Below, in pieces: positions 43,658 through 53,595 of a stretch of 53,595 bases of DNA. The position numbers and the translations under genes were made by a program. A model generated the notes under the pieces. The model was not told the origin of the DNA. It saw only the letters and a program-made list of their open reading frames with translations, and searched no databases. The first letter of the stretch is position 1, and each line of letters begins with the position of its first letter. The stretch is from Mitsuaria sp. WAJ17. GTDB taxonomy: Bacteria; Pseudomonadota; Gammaproteobacteria; Burkholderiales; Burkholderiaceae_C. The stretch spans positions 1-53,595 of the forward strand of contig NZ_JACJUG010000029.1 in the NCBI RefSeq assembly GCF_014174515.1, in the 5' to 3' direction.

Positions 43658-44560
43658 TCAGGGGCGGGCGCGGGCCAGGCCGCTGCCGGTGGGCTCGGCC
43701 CGCCTCAGCAGCAGCAGCCAGGGGCGCTCGGCCTGGGGCAGAAGGCGGCCCTGGGCATCCAGGGCCGCCTCGGTCCAGACCACCCGCTCGTGCACATTGC
43801 CGCCGATGGCGCCGGCGCGGTCAGCCTGCACCTCCACGACCAGATCGCAGTGGAAGGGCCACAGGCGCTCGCGCTCCTGGCGCGTCAGGCGTTGCAGCTG
43901 GGCGAAGTTGTCGAAGCGCTGGATGGCCGCCTCGCGCGGGGCGCAGATCAGGTCGCCCACCCGCGGGCCGGCCGTGGCGGCATCCAGCAGCTCGAAGCTG
44001 CTGCGCCGGGGCTGCTCCAAGCTGGCGCGGATATAGCTCCAGTGCGCGGCGCTGGGCGGGAACTGCTGGGCGCTGAGGCCTGCGGTCTTGGCCAGGTAGG
44101 AGATGAAGGCGGCAGACCAGGGCAGCAGGGAGCCGTCCGGGTAGATCAGGCGCTGCAGCCCCTCCGCCTGACCGATGGCGAACCAGTAGTGCAACACCCG
44201 GCTGGTGAAGGCGGGCTCGGCCTCTGTGGGGCTGGCTTGGCCGCGCGGGCGCTCCAGCTCGTCGCTGCGCAGCTTCCAGCGCACCTGGCCCCACAGGGCC
44301 CACTCCTGTAGGGCCAACTGGGTGATGCGCGCGCTCCAGTCCGGGATGGCCACGGGGTGTCCGCCCAGGCCCTCGCCTTCGCTGCGCTCGATGGACTCCA
44401 CGTCGGGCAGAGGGGGGGGCTCCACCCGCTGCGGGATCGCGGGCGGCGCCGATACGCTGGCGCAGCCCTGCAGGATGGCCAGCAGCAAGAAGGCGCTCAG
44501 CCGGGCTGGCCGCGAGGCCAGGGCGTCACGAAAGGAGGATCGCGGGGCGAGAGCAGGCAT
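43658..44560 (-). CDS. DUF2272 domain lipoprotein
   Basis: This 300-aa lipoprotein has signal MPALAPRSSFRDALASRPARLSAFLLLAILQGCA with lipobox LQGC. A Pro-rich linker follows, then the DUF2272 domain (about 80-290). Recognisable parts are ITQLALQEWALWG, LLPWSAAFISYLAKTAGL and GDLICAPRE, which give the NlpC/CHAP-like impression often noted for this family. Cell-wall attachment or hydrolysis is a guess. GGAG lies 9 bp before the ATG. It heads a three-gene unit with the membrane protein and eCIS-core effector 1. Confidence 0.82.
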   Translation of the reverse strand: MPALAPRSSFRDALASRPARLSAFLLLAILQGCASVSAPPAIPQRVEPPPLPDVESIERSEGEGLGGHPVAIPDWSARITQLALQEWALWGQVRWKLRSDELERPRGQASPTEAEPAFTSRVLHYWFAIGQAEGLQRLIYPDGSLLPWSAAFISYLAKTAGLSAQQFPPSAAHWSYIRASLEQPRRSSFELLDAATAGPRVGDLICAPREAAIQRFDNFAQLQRLTRQERERLWPFHCDLVVEVQADRAGAIGGNVHERVVWTEAALDAQGRLLPQAERPWLLLLRRAEPTGSGLARARP

Positions 44561-44797
44561 GAAGGACTCCGCTTGAGGCGATGGCAGCGGGAGCCGCAGT
44601 GTGGCCCGCGAGCGCGCTTGAGGCCTATCAGTCAAAAGCGGATTCCACCTGGGAGTAATACCGAAATGGACCGAAAAGATCCCGGCCCGCGCCGTGCCTG
44701 ACGCGGCCCGGCAACGCGAGGCCGGGCCAGGTCTTGCGCCTGGTGCCGGACTTGGTAGTCTGGTTGCCGCCCCCGGTTAGGGACGGGGCAGGAGCAC

Positions 44798-46186
44798 ATG
44801 ATGCAGTGGACGCTCAAGAAGCGACTGACGCTGGGATTCGGCGTCATGCTGGCCCTGCTGGCCCTGGTGGCCCTCGTGGGGCAGTATCAGCTGGGTCAGA
44901 TTCAGTTCTACAACAGCCGGCTGGACTCGCGCGCCTTCCGCCTGTCCCTGGCCCAGGCCTGGGAGACGCAGGTGAAGCTGGCGGTGGCGACCAAGTCCAC
45001 ACTTCCCGCACTGGACGCCGAGCCGGTGGGCAAGCTCAAGGGCCTGGTCGAGGCTCGCGAGGAGCGGCAGCTGCTGGACGCCGCGCTGTCCTCCCAGGCG
45101 GGCGGGCCGGAGGCGCATCAGGCGGCGGTGGGCCAGCTTGCCGGTGGCCTGGTGCAGCTGCAGATCGCCGACAGCGGCCAGCTCCAGGCCGCCCTGAACC
45201 GCGCGGTGGCGCTGAACTGGAGCGCGCTGGCCATTGGCATCGTCCTTGGCGTGATCGTGGCCCTGCGCCTGCTGGCCGCCATCATGGCGCCGCTGCAGAA
45301 GGCCTCTGCCCTGGCCGGGCGCATTGCCGACGGGGACCTCACCGGCGCCGTGGGCAGCCATGCACAGGACGAGGTCGGCGCGCTGCTGGACGCGCTGGAA
45401 CGCATGCAGGCCAAGCTGGCCACCCTGGTCGCTCAGGTGCGCAGCGGGGCGGAGTCGGTGGCCAATGCGTCCAAGGAGATCGCCTCGGGCAATCATGACC
45501 TCTCGGCCCGTACCGAGCAGCAGGCCGCCTCGCTGGAGGAGACCGCGTCCAGCATGGAGGAGCTGGGCTCCACCGTGCGGCACAACGCCGACAACGCCCA
45601 CCAGGCCAAGCAGCTGGCGCAGCAGGCCTCGGACGTGGCCCGCGACGGCGGCGTCGTGGTGGGCCAGGTGGTGGACACCATGCGCGGCATCCACGAGGCC
45701 TCACGCAAGATCGGGGACATCATCGGCGTGATCGACGGCATCGCCTTCCAGACCAACATCCTCGCCCTGAACGCCGCGGTGGAAGCAGCCCGTGCGGGCG
45801 AGCAGGGCCGCGGCTTCGCGGTGGTGGCGGGCGAGGTGCGCAACCTGGCACAGCGCAGTGCCGAGGCCGCGCGCGAAATCAAGGCCCTGATCGGCGCCAG
45901 CATGGAGCGCGTAGAGAAGGGCACGGCCCTGGTCGATCAGGCCGGCGGCACCATGGGCGAGGTGGTGGGCGCCATCCAGCGCGTCAGTGACATCGTGGCC
46001 GAGATCTCTTCCGCCAGCGGCGAGCAGGCCAACGGCGTGACCCAGGTGGGCGAAGCCGTGCATCACATGGACCAGGCCACGCAGCAGAACGCGGCCCTGG
46101 TGGAGCAGATGGCCGCGGCGGCCAGCAGCCTGCAGGGGCAGGCGGACGAGCTGGTGCTGCAGGTGGGGGTGTTCAGGGTCCGATAG
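44798..46186 (+). CDS. Methyl-accepting chemotaxis protein
   Basis: This is a transmembrane chemoreceptor of 462 aa. TM1 is near 9-29, followed by a short periplasmic region of about 110 residues, TM2 near 143-165, and HAMP (LAAIMAPLQKASALAGRIADGDLTGAV). The cytoplasmic signalling domain has the hairpin tip IIGVIDGIAFQTNILALNAAVEAARAGEQGRGFAVVAGEVRNLAQRSAEAAREIK. The Ala/Glu-rich methylation helices flank it. The periplasmic domain is shorter than in Tar/Tsr (about 155), with no recognised ligand fold. It is oriented against its neighbours in the eCIS region. No sigma-28 promoter is evident. Confidence 0.95.
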   Translation: MMQWTLKKRLTLGFGVMLALLALVALVGQYQLGQIQFYNSRLDSRAFRLSLAQAWETQVKLAVATKSTLPALDAEPVGKLKGLVEAREERQLLDAALSSQAGGPEAHQAAVGQLAGGLVQLQIADSGQLQAALNRAVALNWSALAIGIVLGVIVALRLLAAIMAPLQKASALAGRIADGDLTGAVGSHAQDEVGALLDALERMQAKLATLVAQVRSGAESVANASKEIASGNHDLSARTEQQAASLEETASSMEELGSTVRHNADNAHQAKQLAQQASDVARDGGVVVGQVVDTMRGIHEASRKIGDIIGVIDGIAFQTNILALNAAVEAARAGEQGRGFAVVAGEVRNLAQRSAEAAREIKALIGASMERVEKGTALVDQAGGTMGEVVGAIQRVSDIVAEISSASGEQANGVTQVGEAVHHMDQATQQNAALVEQMAAAASSLQGQADELVLQVGVFRVR

Positions 46187-46229
46187 GCGGCGTGCGTGAT
46201 GGGGCCAGGTCTTGACTACAGGGGTGAGG

Positions 46230-47906
<1,677 letters not shown>

Positions 47907-47975
47907 GGTCAGAACCTCCTCAAGTACTTCGATGGGTGCGGTGTTCCGTCATGAGCAGCGCGCTGGGCCGCCACC

Positions 47976-48299
47976 TCATTTGGCCTGGCTCTTGGCGATG
48001 GAGTTGCCCACATTGGCCTCCATCTGGCGCCGGCGCTTGTTGTTCTTGGCGGCGCTGATGCGCGGGTTCTCCGTGCGGCCCTTGCCCGGCTTGTGCGAGG
48101 TGGTCTTGCCGGTGGGGCCTGTCTTCGAGTGTGAGGGCCCCAGCGAGTGGCCCTTGGCCTTGCGGGGGTTCAGCTGCGCGATCTGCGCGCTCTGCGCCTG
48201 CTGGCGAGGCGAGTCGGACGCCCCGTTCGCGCCCGCATGAGCGGCCGCCTGGCGCTGGACGGGCGCCACTGGCGCCAGGGTTTTCTCGTTCGACTTCAT
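47976..48299 (-). CDS. Small basic disordered protein in the eCIS region
   Basis: This 107-aa protein is rich in Lys, Arg, Gln, Ser and Gly (KAKGHSLGPSHSKTGPTGKTTSHKPGKGR), ending KRRRQMEANVGNSIAKSQAK. It has no membrane segment or known domain. It carries PRQQAQSAQIAQL at 31-43, shared with both eCIS-core effectors. The start overlaps the stop of the 899-aa membrane-protein gene (ATGA), which argues it is real. It may be a cargo, a nucleic-acid-binding payload or a chaperone; none is proven. Confidence 0.75.
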   Translation of the reverse strand: MKSNEKTLAPVAPVQRQAAAHAGANGASDSPRQQAQSAQIAQLNPRKAKGHSLGPSHSKTGPTGKTTSHKPGKGRTENPRISAAKNNKRRRQMEANVGNSIAKSQAK

Positions 48300-50995
48300 G
48301 GCTTCTCCACCTTTCTCTTGAGCAGCGCCACCAGCGCCGCGATGACAGGAATCGCAATGAGGGCCAGCAGCTGCGCGTTGCTGTTGCGTATGCCGGCCAG
48401 CGCTGGGTCGCACTCAAGCAGGGCAGCGCCCAGGATCACCGGCGGGATGCCCGCCAGGAAGGCCAGCTTCCCGTACTTCGCCCGCCATTCGCAGTTCCAC
48501 TGGAAGGCGACCCAGGTCAGCAGTCCGGCCAGGATCAGCAGGTCGAAGAGCAGGCGCAGCAGCCAGCGGTTGGGGCAGACGAAGCCGCAGACGGCATCGC
48601 TGATGCCCAGGCCCGGATCACCCACGAAGACCCTGCGCAGCATTTCGCGCTGCTCGGGCTGGATCAGGCTGTTGGCCAGGGGCGAGGGCCAGAAGCCGAT
48701 GCCGTCGAAGTTGTCCTGCACATAGACCAGGTCGTCCTGGTACTGCTGCGTGTCCATCTGCGGCAGCACCAGCAGCGGCACGACGCTGCGCAGAAAGATG
48801 CGCCGGTCCCCGCCCTTGAGCGCGGGGCTGGCCTCGATGGTGCTGCGCAGCTGCTTCTTGCTGTCCGTGCTGGGCTCCGACAGCAGGACCAGGAAGCGCA
48901 GCTGCACGTTGGTGTTGCGCTTGTAGTCAGCGTTGGTCTCGACGATGCGGCCGTTGAGCATGTCCGGCTTCTCGACGGCCTTGAGCAAATCGAAGAGCTT
49001 GTCCACCGCGAAGGGGCCGGCCTCGGCCATCATCCGATCGCTGAGCATGAGGTTGATGGCATAGCGGCGACTGGGGTTCTCGGCCAGCGCTTCGCCCAGG
49101 CCCTGGATGAAGCGCGGGTAGAAGGCCGCGAAGCGGTCGGCCAGCACAGGGTCCTTGCTGCGGTCGGGCAGTTGGTCGAAGTAGACCGTCAGGCCATCGC
49201 CCGCGTACTGCACCTCGGCAAAGCCGGGTAGCCAGGACCGGGCCCTGGCCTTCCAGCCTTTGAGCGGGGTGTCCAGCAGGTCCCGGGCATGGCGCGGAAC
49301 CTGGGTGCTGAGCCGTGCCAGCAGGGCCTCGCGTGCCTGGGCGGGCTCGGTGGCCAGGAAGCGCCAGTCGCGGCGGTAGATGCCGAAGTCGATGCGGGTG
49401 TCGTAGCGGCGGGCGGTGTCGATGTAGGCGACCTGGTCCGCCGCCAGCGAGGGGAGGCTCAGGTCTTGATCCAGCGCCAGGGCGAAGGGCGTGATGCGGT
49501 GGATCAGGCTGAAGTCCATGGGCTGGGGCGGCTCGGGATTCAGCCAGTTGGGGGCGATGGCGTAGATCAGCTGCCGGGCCCGCGCATTGGCGCAATGGCA
49601 GTCCGGCGTGGCGGTCCACTGCGGCGGGCCGGCCCACAGCAGCCGTTCGCGTGCGGCGGCGTCCGCCAGCCACTCACGCAGGGCCGGCGGCAGCAGCCAT
49701 GTCGGCAGTTCGCGCAGGGAGAGCTGCTCGGCGGCCGCAGGCAGAGCGCCGGCGGCGGCACTCGCCGCACTCGCCGCACTCGCGGCACTCGCGGCAGCCA
49801 GGGGGCGCCGGGCTCCGGTCTTGGCCGAGGCAGGTTTGCCGGCCTGGGCGCCGTCCTCGCTCGGGGAATTCAGCGCCTTTTTGCAGGTCTCGGCCAGCTG
49901 CCGGGCGTCGGGTGCCTGCCGCTTCAGGCGCTGTGCCTCTGCCGTCACCAGCTGGCGCACCTGTGCGCAGGCCAGCGCGTCCACCGCGGCCAGGAAGAGG
50001 GCGCGGCTGGGGTACTCGATGCCCATCACCGGCTCCATCCACAGGGGCAGCTGCTTGTTCTGGTCCTCGGTCCAGGCCATGCCCGCGGGTGGCGGCAGCG
50101 TGGGGGCGGTGGGGTCCGGGGCCGCAGCGCTGGCCGCGGGGTCGCTGGCGGCGGCGCCCTCGGTGCCGGCCGGGTTGCCCGCATCGGCGCCCCCGGCCGG
50201 CTTGACGAGGGTGGCCAGTGCGTCCAGTTGGGCGGGCTGCAGCTGGTAGACGATGGCGGTGGCCGCGCGGCTCTGGGTCTTGCCCAGCTCGCGACGATCG
50301 ACCTGGCTCAGCGGCGGCACGGGGCTGCTGGCTGCGGAGGCGGCCGGCTCCGGCTTGCGAACCGGCAGGATGCGCAGCATATAGGCCTGGCCGGCCACGC
50401 GGCCGGCGCCGTCTTCCACGCTGAGCCGGAAGCGGTAGAGCCCGGCTTTGGTGGGAATGCCGCCCAGCGGGCCGGCAGGGTCCAGGCTCAGGCCGTCAGG
50501 AAGGCTGCCCTCGGCCAGGCTGAAGACATAGGGCGGCTTGCCGCCGACGGCCCGCACCTCGCGCAAGTAGCGAACGCCCACCGTGCCATTGGGCAGGTAG
50601 TCGGGGCGGCGCTCCATGCTCAGCGGGTCGGGGTCCACGCAGGCCGGGCGCGGCGAGGCGCTGCACTGGGCGGAGGCCGGCAGCTGGATGCTGGAGACGG
50701 AGGGCGTGAGGTTCACGGGCCGGGCCTCGGCCGCAGCGGTCGGGGCCGGGGCAGCTGCCGCAGAGGCCGGCGCAGGCCTGGCGGGGGCAGCTGCGCTGGC
50801 AGGTGTGTTGGCAGGGGCGTTGAAGGGTGCGCTGGCCGGCACCGCTGCTTGTGTCTGTGCAGGGCCCGCGCCCGCCCCGTCGCTCCAGATGGCCAGGCCT
50901 GTGGGCAGCAGGGCCAGGGCCAGCAACGGGGCCAGGCGGGCAGCGCGCCGCAGCAGGGCCGGCGGCAGGCGTCCTTCAGGCGCTAGGCGGCTCAT
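48296..50995 (-). CDS. Large membrane-anchored protein with Ig-like domain, eCIS region
   Basis: This 899-aa protein has an N-terminal signal or anchor (about 14-36, RRAARLAPLLALALLPTGLAIW) and an Ala/Pro-rich linker. A putative Ig (He_PIG) domain lies near 130-210 (LPDGLSLDPAGPLGGIPTKAGLYRFRLSVEDGAGRV). Ala/Pro linkers follow, then a long unassigned body. Three C-terminal membrane segments lie near 820-895 (LLRLLFDLLILAGLLTWVAF and later). Cys-rich spots (SAQCSASPRPACVDPD, DAVCGFVCP) suggest an oxidised, extracytoplasmic location. It overlaps the CIS ATPase by ATGA and the small basic protein by ATGA, so it is part of the eCIS operon. I do not recognise the family as a whole. Confidence 0.85.
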   Translation of the reverse strand: MSRLAPEGRLPPALLRRAARLAPLLALALLPTGLAIWSDGAGAGPAQTQAAVPASAPFNAPANTPASAAAPARPAPASAAAAPAPTAAAEARPVNLTPSVSSIQLPASAQCSASPRPACVDPDPLSMERRPDYLPNGTVGVRYLREVRAVGGKPPYVFSLAEGSLPDGLSLDPAGPLGGIPTKAGLYRFRLSVEDGAGRVAGQAYMLRILPVRKPEPAASAASSPVPPLSQVDRRELGKTQSRAATAIVYQLQPAQLDALATLVKPAGGADAGNPAGTEGAAASDPAASAAAPDPTAPTLPPPAGMAWTEDQNKQLPLWMEPVMGIEYPSRALFLAAVDALACAQVRQLVTAEAQRLKRQAPDARQLAETCKKALNSPSEDGAQAGKPASAKTGARRPLAAASAASAASAASAAAGALPAAAEQLSLRELPTWLLPPALREWLADAAARERLLWAGPPQWTATPDCHCANARARQLIYAIAPNWLNPEPPQPMDFSLIHRITPFALALDQDLSLPSLAADQVAYIDTARRYDTRIDFGIYRRDWRFLATEPAQAREALLARLSTQVPRHARDLLDTPLKGWKARARSWLPGFAEVQYAGDGLTVYFDQLPDRSKDPVLADRFAAFYPRFIQGLGEALAENPSRRYAINLMLSDRMMAEAGPFAVDKLFDLLKAVEKPDMLNGRIVETNADYKRNTNVQLRFLVLLSEPSTDSKKQLRSTIEASPALKGGDRRIFLRSVVPLLVLPQMDTQQYQDDLVYVQDNFDGIGFWPSPLANSLIQPEQREMLRRVFVGDPGLGISDAVCGFVCPNRWLLRLLFDLLILAGLLTWVAFQWNCEWRAKYGKLAFLAGIPPVILGAALLECDPALAGIRNSNAQLLALIAIPVIAALVALLKRKVEKP

Positions 50996-52335
50996 AGGGT
51001 CCTCCCTTCCTTGCGCAGCTCCTTGGCCAGGCCGGTGCGCAGCTCCAGCAGGCGGATCTGCTGGCGGCCATCGCGCAGGGCGCTGAGCGCTGCATGGCGG
51101 ATCACGTTGGCGATGGCGCCGCCGGCCAGCTCGTAGCGCTGTGCCAGGCCGATCAGGTCCACCTCGGGGGCCAGGTGTTGCGCGGCCAGCATGCCTTGCC
51201 ACAGGCGCAGGCGGGCATCGGCATCGGGCATGGGGAAATAGATCATCGATTGAAAGCGGCGCGAGAAGGCCTCGTCCAGGTTGCTGCGCAGATTGCTGGC
51301 GAGGATGACCACGCCGGGGAAGTCCTCCACGCGCTGCAGGAGGTAGGCGATCTCCTGGTTGGCATGGTGGTCGTTGGCGTTGCTGACGGCGCCTCGCTTG
51401 CCGAACAGCGCGTCCGCTTCGTCGAAGAACAGGATCCAGCGCCGCGTGGCGGCCTGGTCGAAGACGCGGGCCAGGTTTTTCTCCGTCTCACCGATGTACT
51501 TGGAGACCACCATGGAGAGGTCGATGCGGTAGACGTCCGCGCCGGTGCGCTGGCCGATGAGCGTGGCCGTCAGCGTCTTGCCCGTACCGGGGGGGCCGTG
51601 GAAGAGGGCGCGGTAGCCGGGTTTGAGCGCTCGGGCCAGGCCCCAGTCCTGCATCAAGACCTGACCCTGCTGCATCCAGGCGCAGATCTGCTCCACCTCG
51701 TCCAGCACATCGGGCGGCAGCACCAGGTCGCTCCAGTCCAGGGGCGACTCGATGCGCTTGGCGGGGAACTGCAGGCTGTAGTCGGGCCGCTCGGCTGTCC
51801 CGCTGCTGAGCAGCTGCAGGGCCTCGCTGCTGAGCTGCAGGGTGCCGCTGAGCCGGGGCTCGCCGGCCGGTGGCAGGTCCAGCTGCAGGAAGCCGCGCTG
51901 CACCAGCGGGTGGCGCGGGTCGAAGAGGTCCAGAAGTGCCACGCGCCGCGGCAGGGACTCGCCTGCGATCAGGAAGGCCGCCGTCTCGCCCGTGGGCAGG
52001 AAGCCGCCATGGGCCTGGGCCTTGATGCCGCCGAACTCGGTGAAGCCGCGTTCCAGGTTCTCGTTGCGCATGAAGAGCAGGTCCAGGGCCGCCGGGCGCA
52101 GATGGGGCACCAGGCCCAGGGCCAGCAGCAGGCGCTCCTCGGGGCCCAGACGCATTTCGTCCACCCAGCGGCCCAGCTCGCTGCCGGCGGGCGGCGCGGG
52201 CGGCGGCTCGGCCGCCTCCAGGCCCTCTTTGCGCTGCTGGAAATGCTGCTCCAGGCGCAGGGTCAGCACGCGGTCCAGCCAGTCCAGCTCCTGCTCCAGG
52301 GCCAGGCTGTGCGGGGTCTCAGCGCCATTCCACAT
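50992..52335 (-). CDS. Contractile-injection-system AAA+ ATPase (Afp15-like)
   Basis: This 447-aa AAA+ protein is the ATPase conserved in extracellular contractile injection systems, thought to help particle assembly or disassembly. An N-terminal CIS-specific region (1-200) precedes the AAA module. Walker A is HGPPGTGKT at 246-254, Walker B is ILFFDEAD at 301-308, and VVILASNLRSNLDEAFSRRFQSMIYF holds sensor 1 and the second region of homology with arginine fingers. SKYIGETEKNLARVF is typical of this ATPase group. It overlaps the tape-measure gene by 17 bp and the next gene by 4 bp, so translation is coupled. Confidence 0.93.
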   Translation of the reverse strand: MWNGAETPHSLALEQELDWLDRVLTLRLEQHFQQRKEGLEAAEPPPAPPAGSELGRWVDEMRLGPEERLLLALGLVPHLRPAALDLLFMRNENLERGFTEFGGIKAQAHGGFLPTGETAAFLIAGESLPRRVALLDLFDPRHPLVQRGFLQLDLPPAGEPRLSGTLQLSSEALQLLSSGTAERPDYSLQFPAKRIESPLDWSDLVLPPDVLDEVEQICAWMQQGQVLMQDWGLARALKPGYRALFHGPPGTGKTLTATLIGQRTGADVYRIDLSMVVSKYIGETEKNLARVFDQAATRRWILFFDEADALFGKRGAVSNANDHHANQEIAYLLQRVEDFPGVVILASNLRSNLDEAFSRRFQSMIYFPMPDADARLRLWQGMLAAQHLAPEVDLIGLAQRYELAGGAIANVIRHAALSALRDGRQQIRLLELRTGLAKELRKEGRTL

Positions 52336-53595
52336 GCAGCACTCCTTCCATCCACGGCAGGCGTATCGTCGAGAAGCCCCAGGGCAGGCGGTCCAGCAGC
52401 ACGTCCAGGCCGCGCTTCTCCACCCGAAGGCGCCAGGCCGGTGGGGCGTCCGTGCGCGGCTTCTCCTTCATCAGACGACCCTGGCGCTGCAGAAAGGTCT
52501 CGCGCAGGCCCGCCACCGAGGTGTGGCCCAGGGCCTTCCAGTGCGCAATCACGGCCTGCAGCATCTGCTCCAGCACGGCGAGCGTGTCCGCCGGCAGGGG
52601 CGGCACCACAGGCAGCAATGTGGCCGGGCTGGCGCCGCACAGCAGGCGGGACAGCACGCCGTGGCACTCCTCCCGTGGCTGGCTGCCGTGGCACAGCTGC
52701 TGCAGGCATTGCACGGCCACGGCGCGCGCGGTCTCGTCGCGGAAGTGGCCCTGGTCCAGCAGGTCCAGGTGCTTGAACAGGCGTTCGGCGTAGGCCGCCA
52801 GCAGGACCTGGCCGGCGTCATCGACCCAGATGGGCTCGCGCTCTGGCATGGGCAGCGGCTGCGCGGCCGCGGGTGCGGGTGGACGCTGCTGCTGATAGGC
52901 CTCGCGCAAGGCGCCGGCTTCGGGGGGGCGGCCTTCCAGAAAGAAGACGCGGCACAGGCGGCGCCAGTGCTCGGCCAGTGCCGCGGCGGGCTCCTGCATG
53001 GCCTGGCCCAGCCAGCGCAGCAGGCGACCTGCCCGCTGCTGCAGGCCCTGCGTCGCGGCGCCGAATTGGGCGCGGATCATCTGCCAGCGCCGGGACTCGT
53101 CGAACAGGCGTACCCAGCGCGCGCAGGCTTGCTCGCTGCTGAGCAGGCGAGCCAGGCGTAGGCGCTGTGGCCATTGCCAGCAGCCCTGCTCGCACTGGCG
53201 GGCGAGGCCCTGCAGTGCGCGGTCCAGGGGGGCGCTGGAGGGCATGGCGTCCGCGGCACGTCGATCGGGCCGGGGCGGCGCGGGCGGCAGCCAGGGCTCC
53301 GGGGGCGGGGCGGCGGGCGTGGCTTCGGCAGGGCGTGGTCGGCGCTGGGGAGGGGCCTCTGGTTGCTCCCAGCGCTTCCAGGCGGCCTCCCAGAAGCGCT
53401 GCCAGCCGGCATGGCTGTCAGGCAGGCGCTCGCCGCGGGCCAGGGCTTCCAGGCAGGCCTCCATCAGCAGACCCTGCAGGCGCGACAGGCCCGGCCGCAG
53501 TCCCGGCAGAGCGCGCCGCTGCAGGCGCAGGGCCGTCTGGCGCAGAGATTCGGCCCAGTGCAGGGCCGGCGCCGCCTGGGGCAGCTGCAGGGCCT
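52319..53595 (-). CDS. Contractile injection system tape measure protein, 5' end beyond window
   Basis: The open frame runs without a stop to the right edge, and an internal Met at 53464 is not clearly the start. The visible 425 residues have a Pro-rich, poorly conserved front. The C-terminus is strongly diagnostic of the CIS tape measure family: VLLAAYAERLFKHLDLLDQGHF, SRLLCGASP, VIAHWKALGHTSVAGLRETFLQRQGRLM, then WRLRVEKRGLDVLLDRLPWGFSTIRLPWMEGVLHVEW. It would set sheath and tube length. It precedes the CIS ATPase as in Afp/PVC-like loci. Confidence 0.92.
   Translation of the reverse strand, partial: ALQLPQAAPALHWAESLRQTALRLQRRALPGLRPGLSRLQGLLMEACLEALARGERLPDSHAGWQRFWEAAWKRWEQPEAPPQRRPRPAEATPAAPPPEPWLPPAPPRPDRRAADAMPSSAPLDRALQGLARQCEQGCWQWPQRLRLARLLSSEQACARWVRLFDESRRWQMIRAQFGAATQGLQQRAGRLLRWLGQAMQEPAAALAEHWRRLCRVFFLEGRPPEAGALREAYQQQRPPAPAAAQPLPMPEREPIWVDDAGQVLLAAYAERLFKHLDLLDQGHFRDETARAVAVQCLQQLCHGSQPREECHGVLSRLLCGASPATLLPVVPPLPADTLAVLEQMLQAVIAHWKALGHTSVAGLRETFLQRQGRLMKEKPRTDAPPAWRLRVEKRGLDVLLDRLPWGFSTIRLPWMEGVLHVEWR

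Overview
This is high-GC chromosomal DNA from a betaproteobacterium of the order Burkholderiales. The Roseateles/Mitsuaria/Paucibacter neighbourhood is my best guess, by inference from gene content: a small Trp-rich TIGR04438-type protein, adjacent aat and bpt, ilvD divergent from a LysR gene, a secreted chitinase cluster, and a contractile-injection locus. No transposase, integrase, prophage or CRISPR array is visible.

Layout. 0-9.5 kb: a MoxR/DUF58 pair (cut at the left edge), an AcuC-type deacetylase, an MscS channel, a lipoprotein-type amino-acid/amide binding protein, class I fumarase, a secreted M4 metalloprotease and a UPF0114 membrane protein. 9.7-13.2 kb: acetyl-CoA synthetase, then a 77-bp tandem repeat array that repeats an intrinsic terminator, a small cytochrome c and a Trp-rich membrane protein. 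13.2-20.3 kb: ilvD with a divergent LysR regulator, two paralogous secreted TPR proteins, lgt, dnaQ and two identical tRNA-Val(CAC) genes. 20.5-26.2 kb: a DUF4743-type NUDIX hydrolase, a kinase-phosphatase-ligase RNA-repair protein, a response regulator with an orphan C-terminal domain, and an LhgO-like FAD oxidoreductase.

26.3-33.8 kb is a chitin-degradation cluster on the minus strand: GH19, a large GH18 with two PKD domains, and a second GH18 with two FnIII domains. All three carry an N-terminal CBM5/12. An AT-rich leader with repeated TGGTA/TACCA half-sites lies in front, and two 115-bp structured repeats with compensatory base changes lie behind. 34-41.3 kb holds a YjfB-like motility protein behind a sigma-28 promoter, an NTF2-like secreted protein, bpt and aat (N-degron tRNA-protein transferases), an ArsC/YffB-like protein, amtB behind a sigma-54 promoter with an NtrC-like site, riboflavin synthase, and a LysE exporter followed by a MocR regulator.

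41.6-53.6 kb is the flank of an extracellular contractile injection system (eCIS) locus, running leftward from the right edge. It contains the CIS tape-measure protein (cut at the edge), the CIS AAA+ ATPase, an 899-aa membrane-anchored protein, a small basic protein, two DUF4157/eCIS-core proteins (one with a second HExxH site), a membrane-anchored protein of unknown family and a DUF2272 lipoprotein. A chemoreceptor gene in the opposite orientation interrupts it. Three of these proteins share a 13-residue N-terminal motif (PRQQ-x5-[IM]AQL) in otherwise disordered leaders, a candidate cargo-loading signal. The sheath, tube and baseplate genes are expected beyond the right edge and are not seen here.
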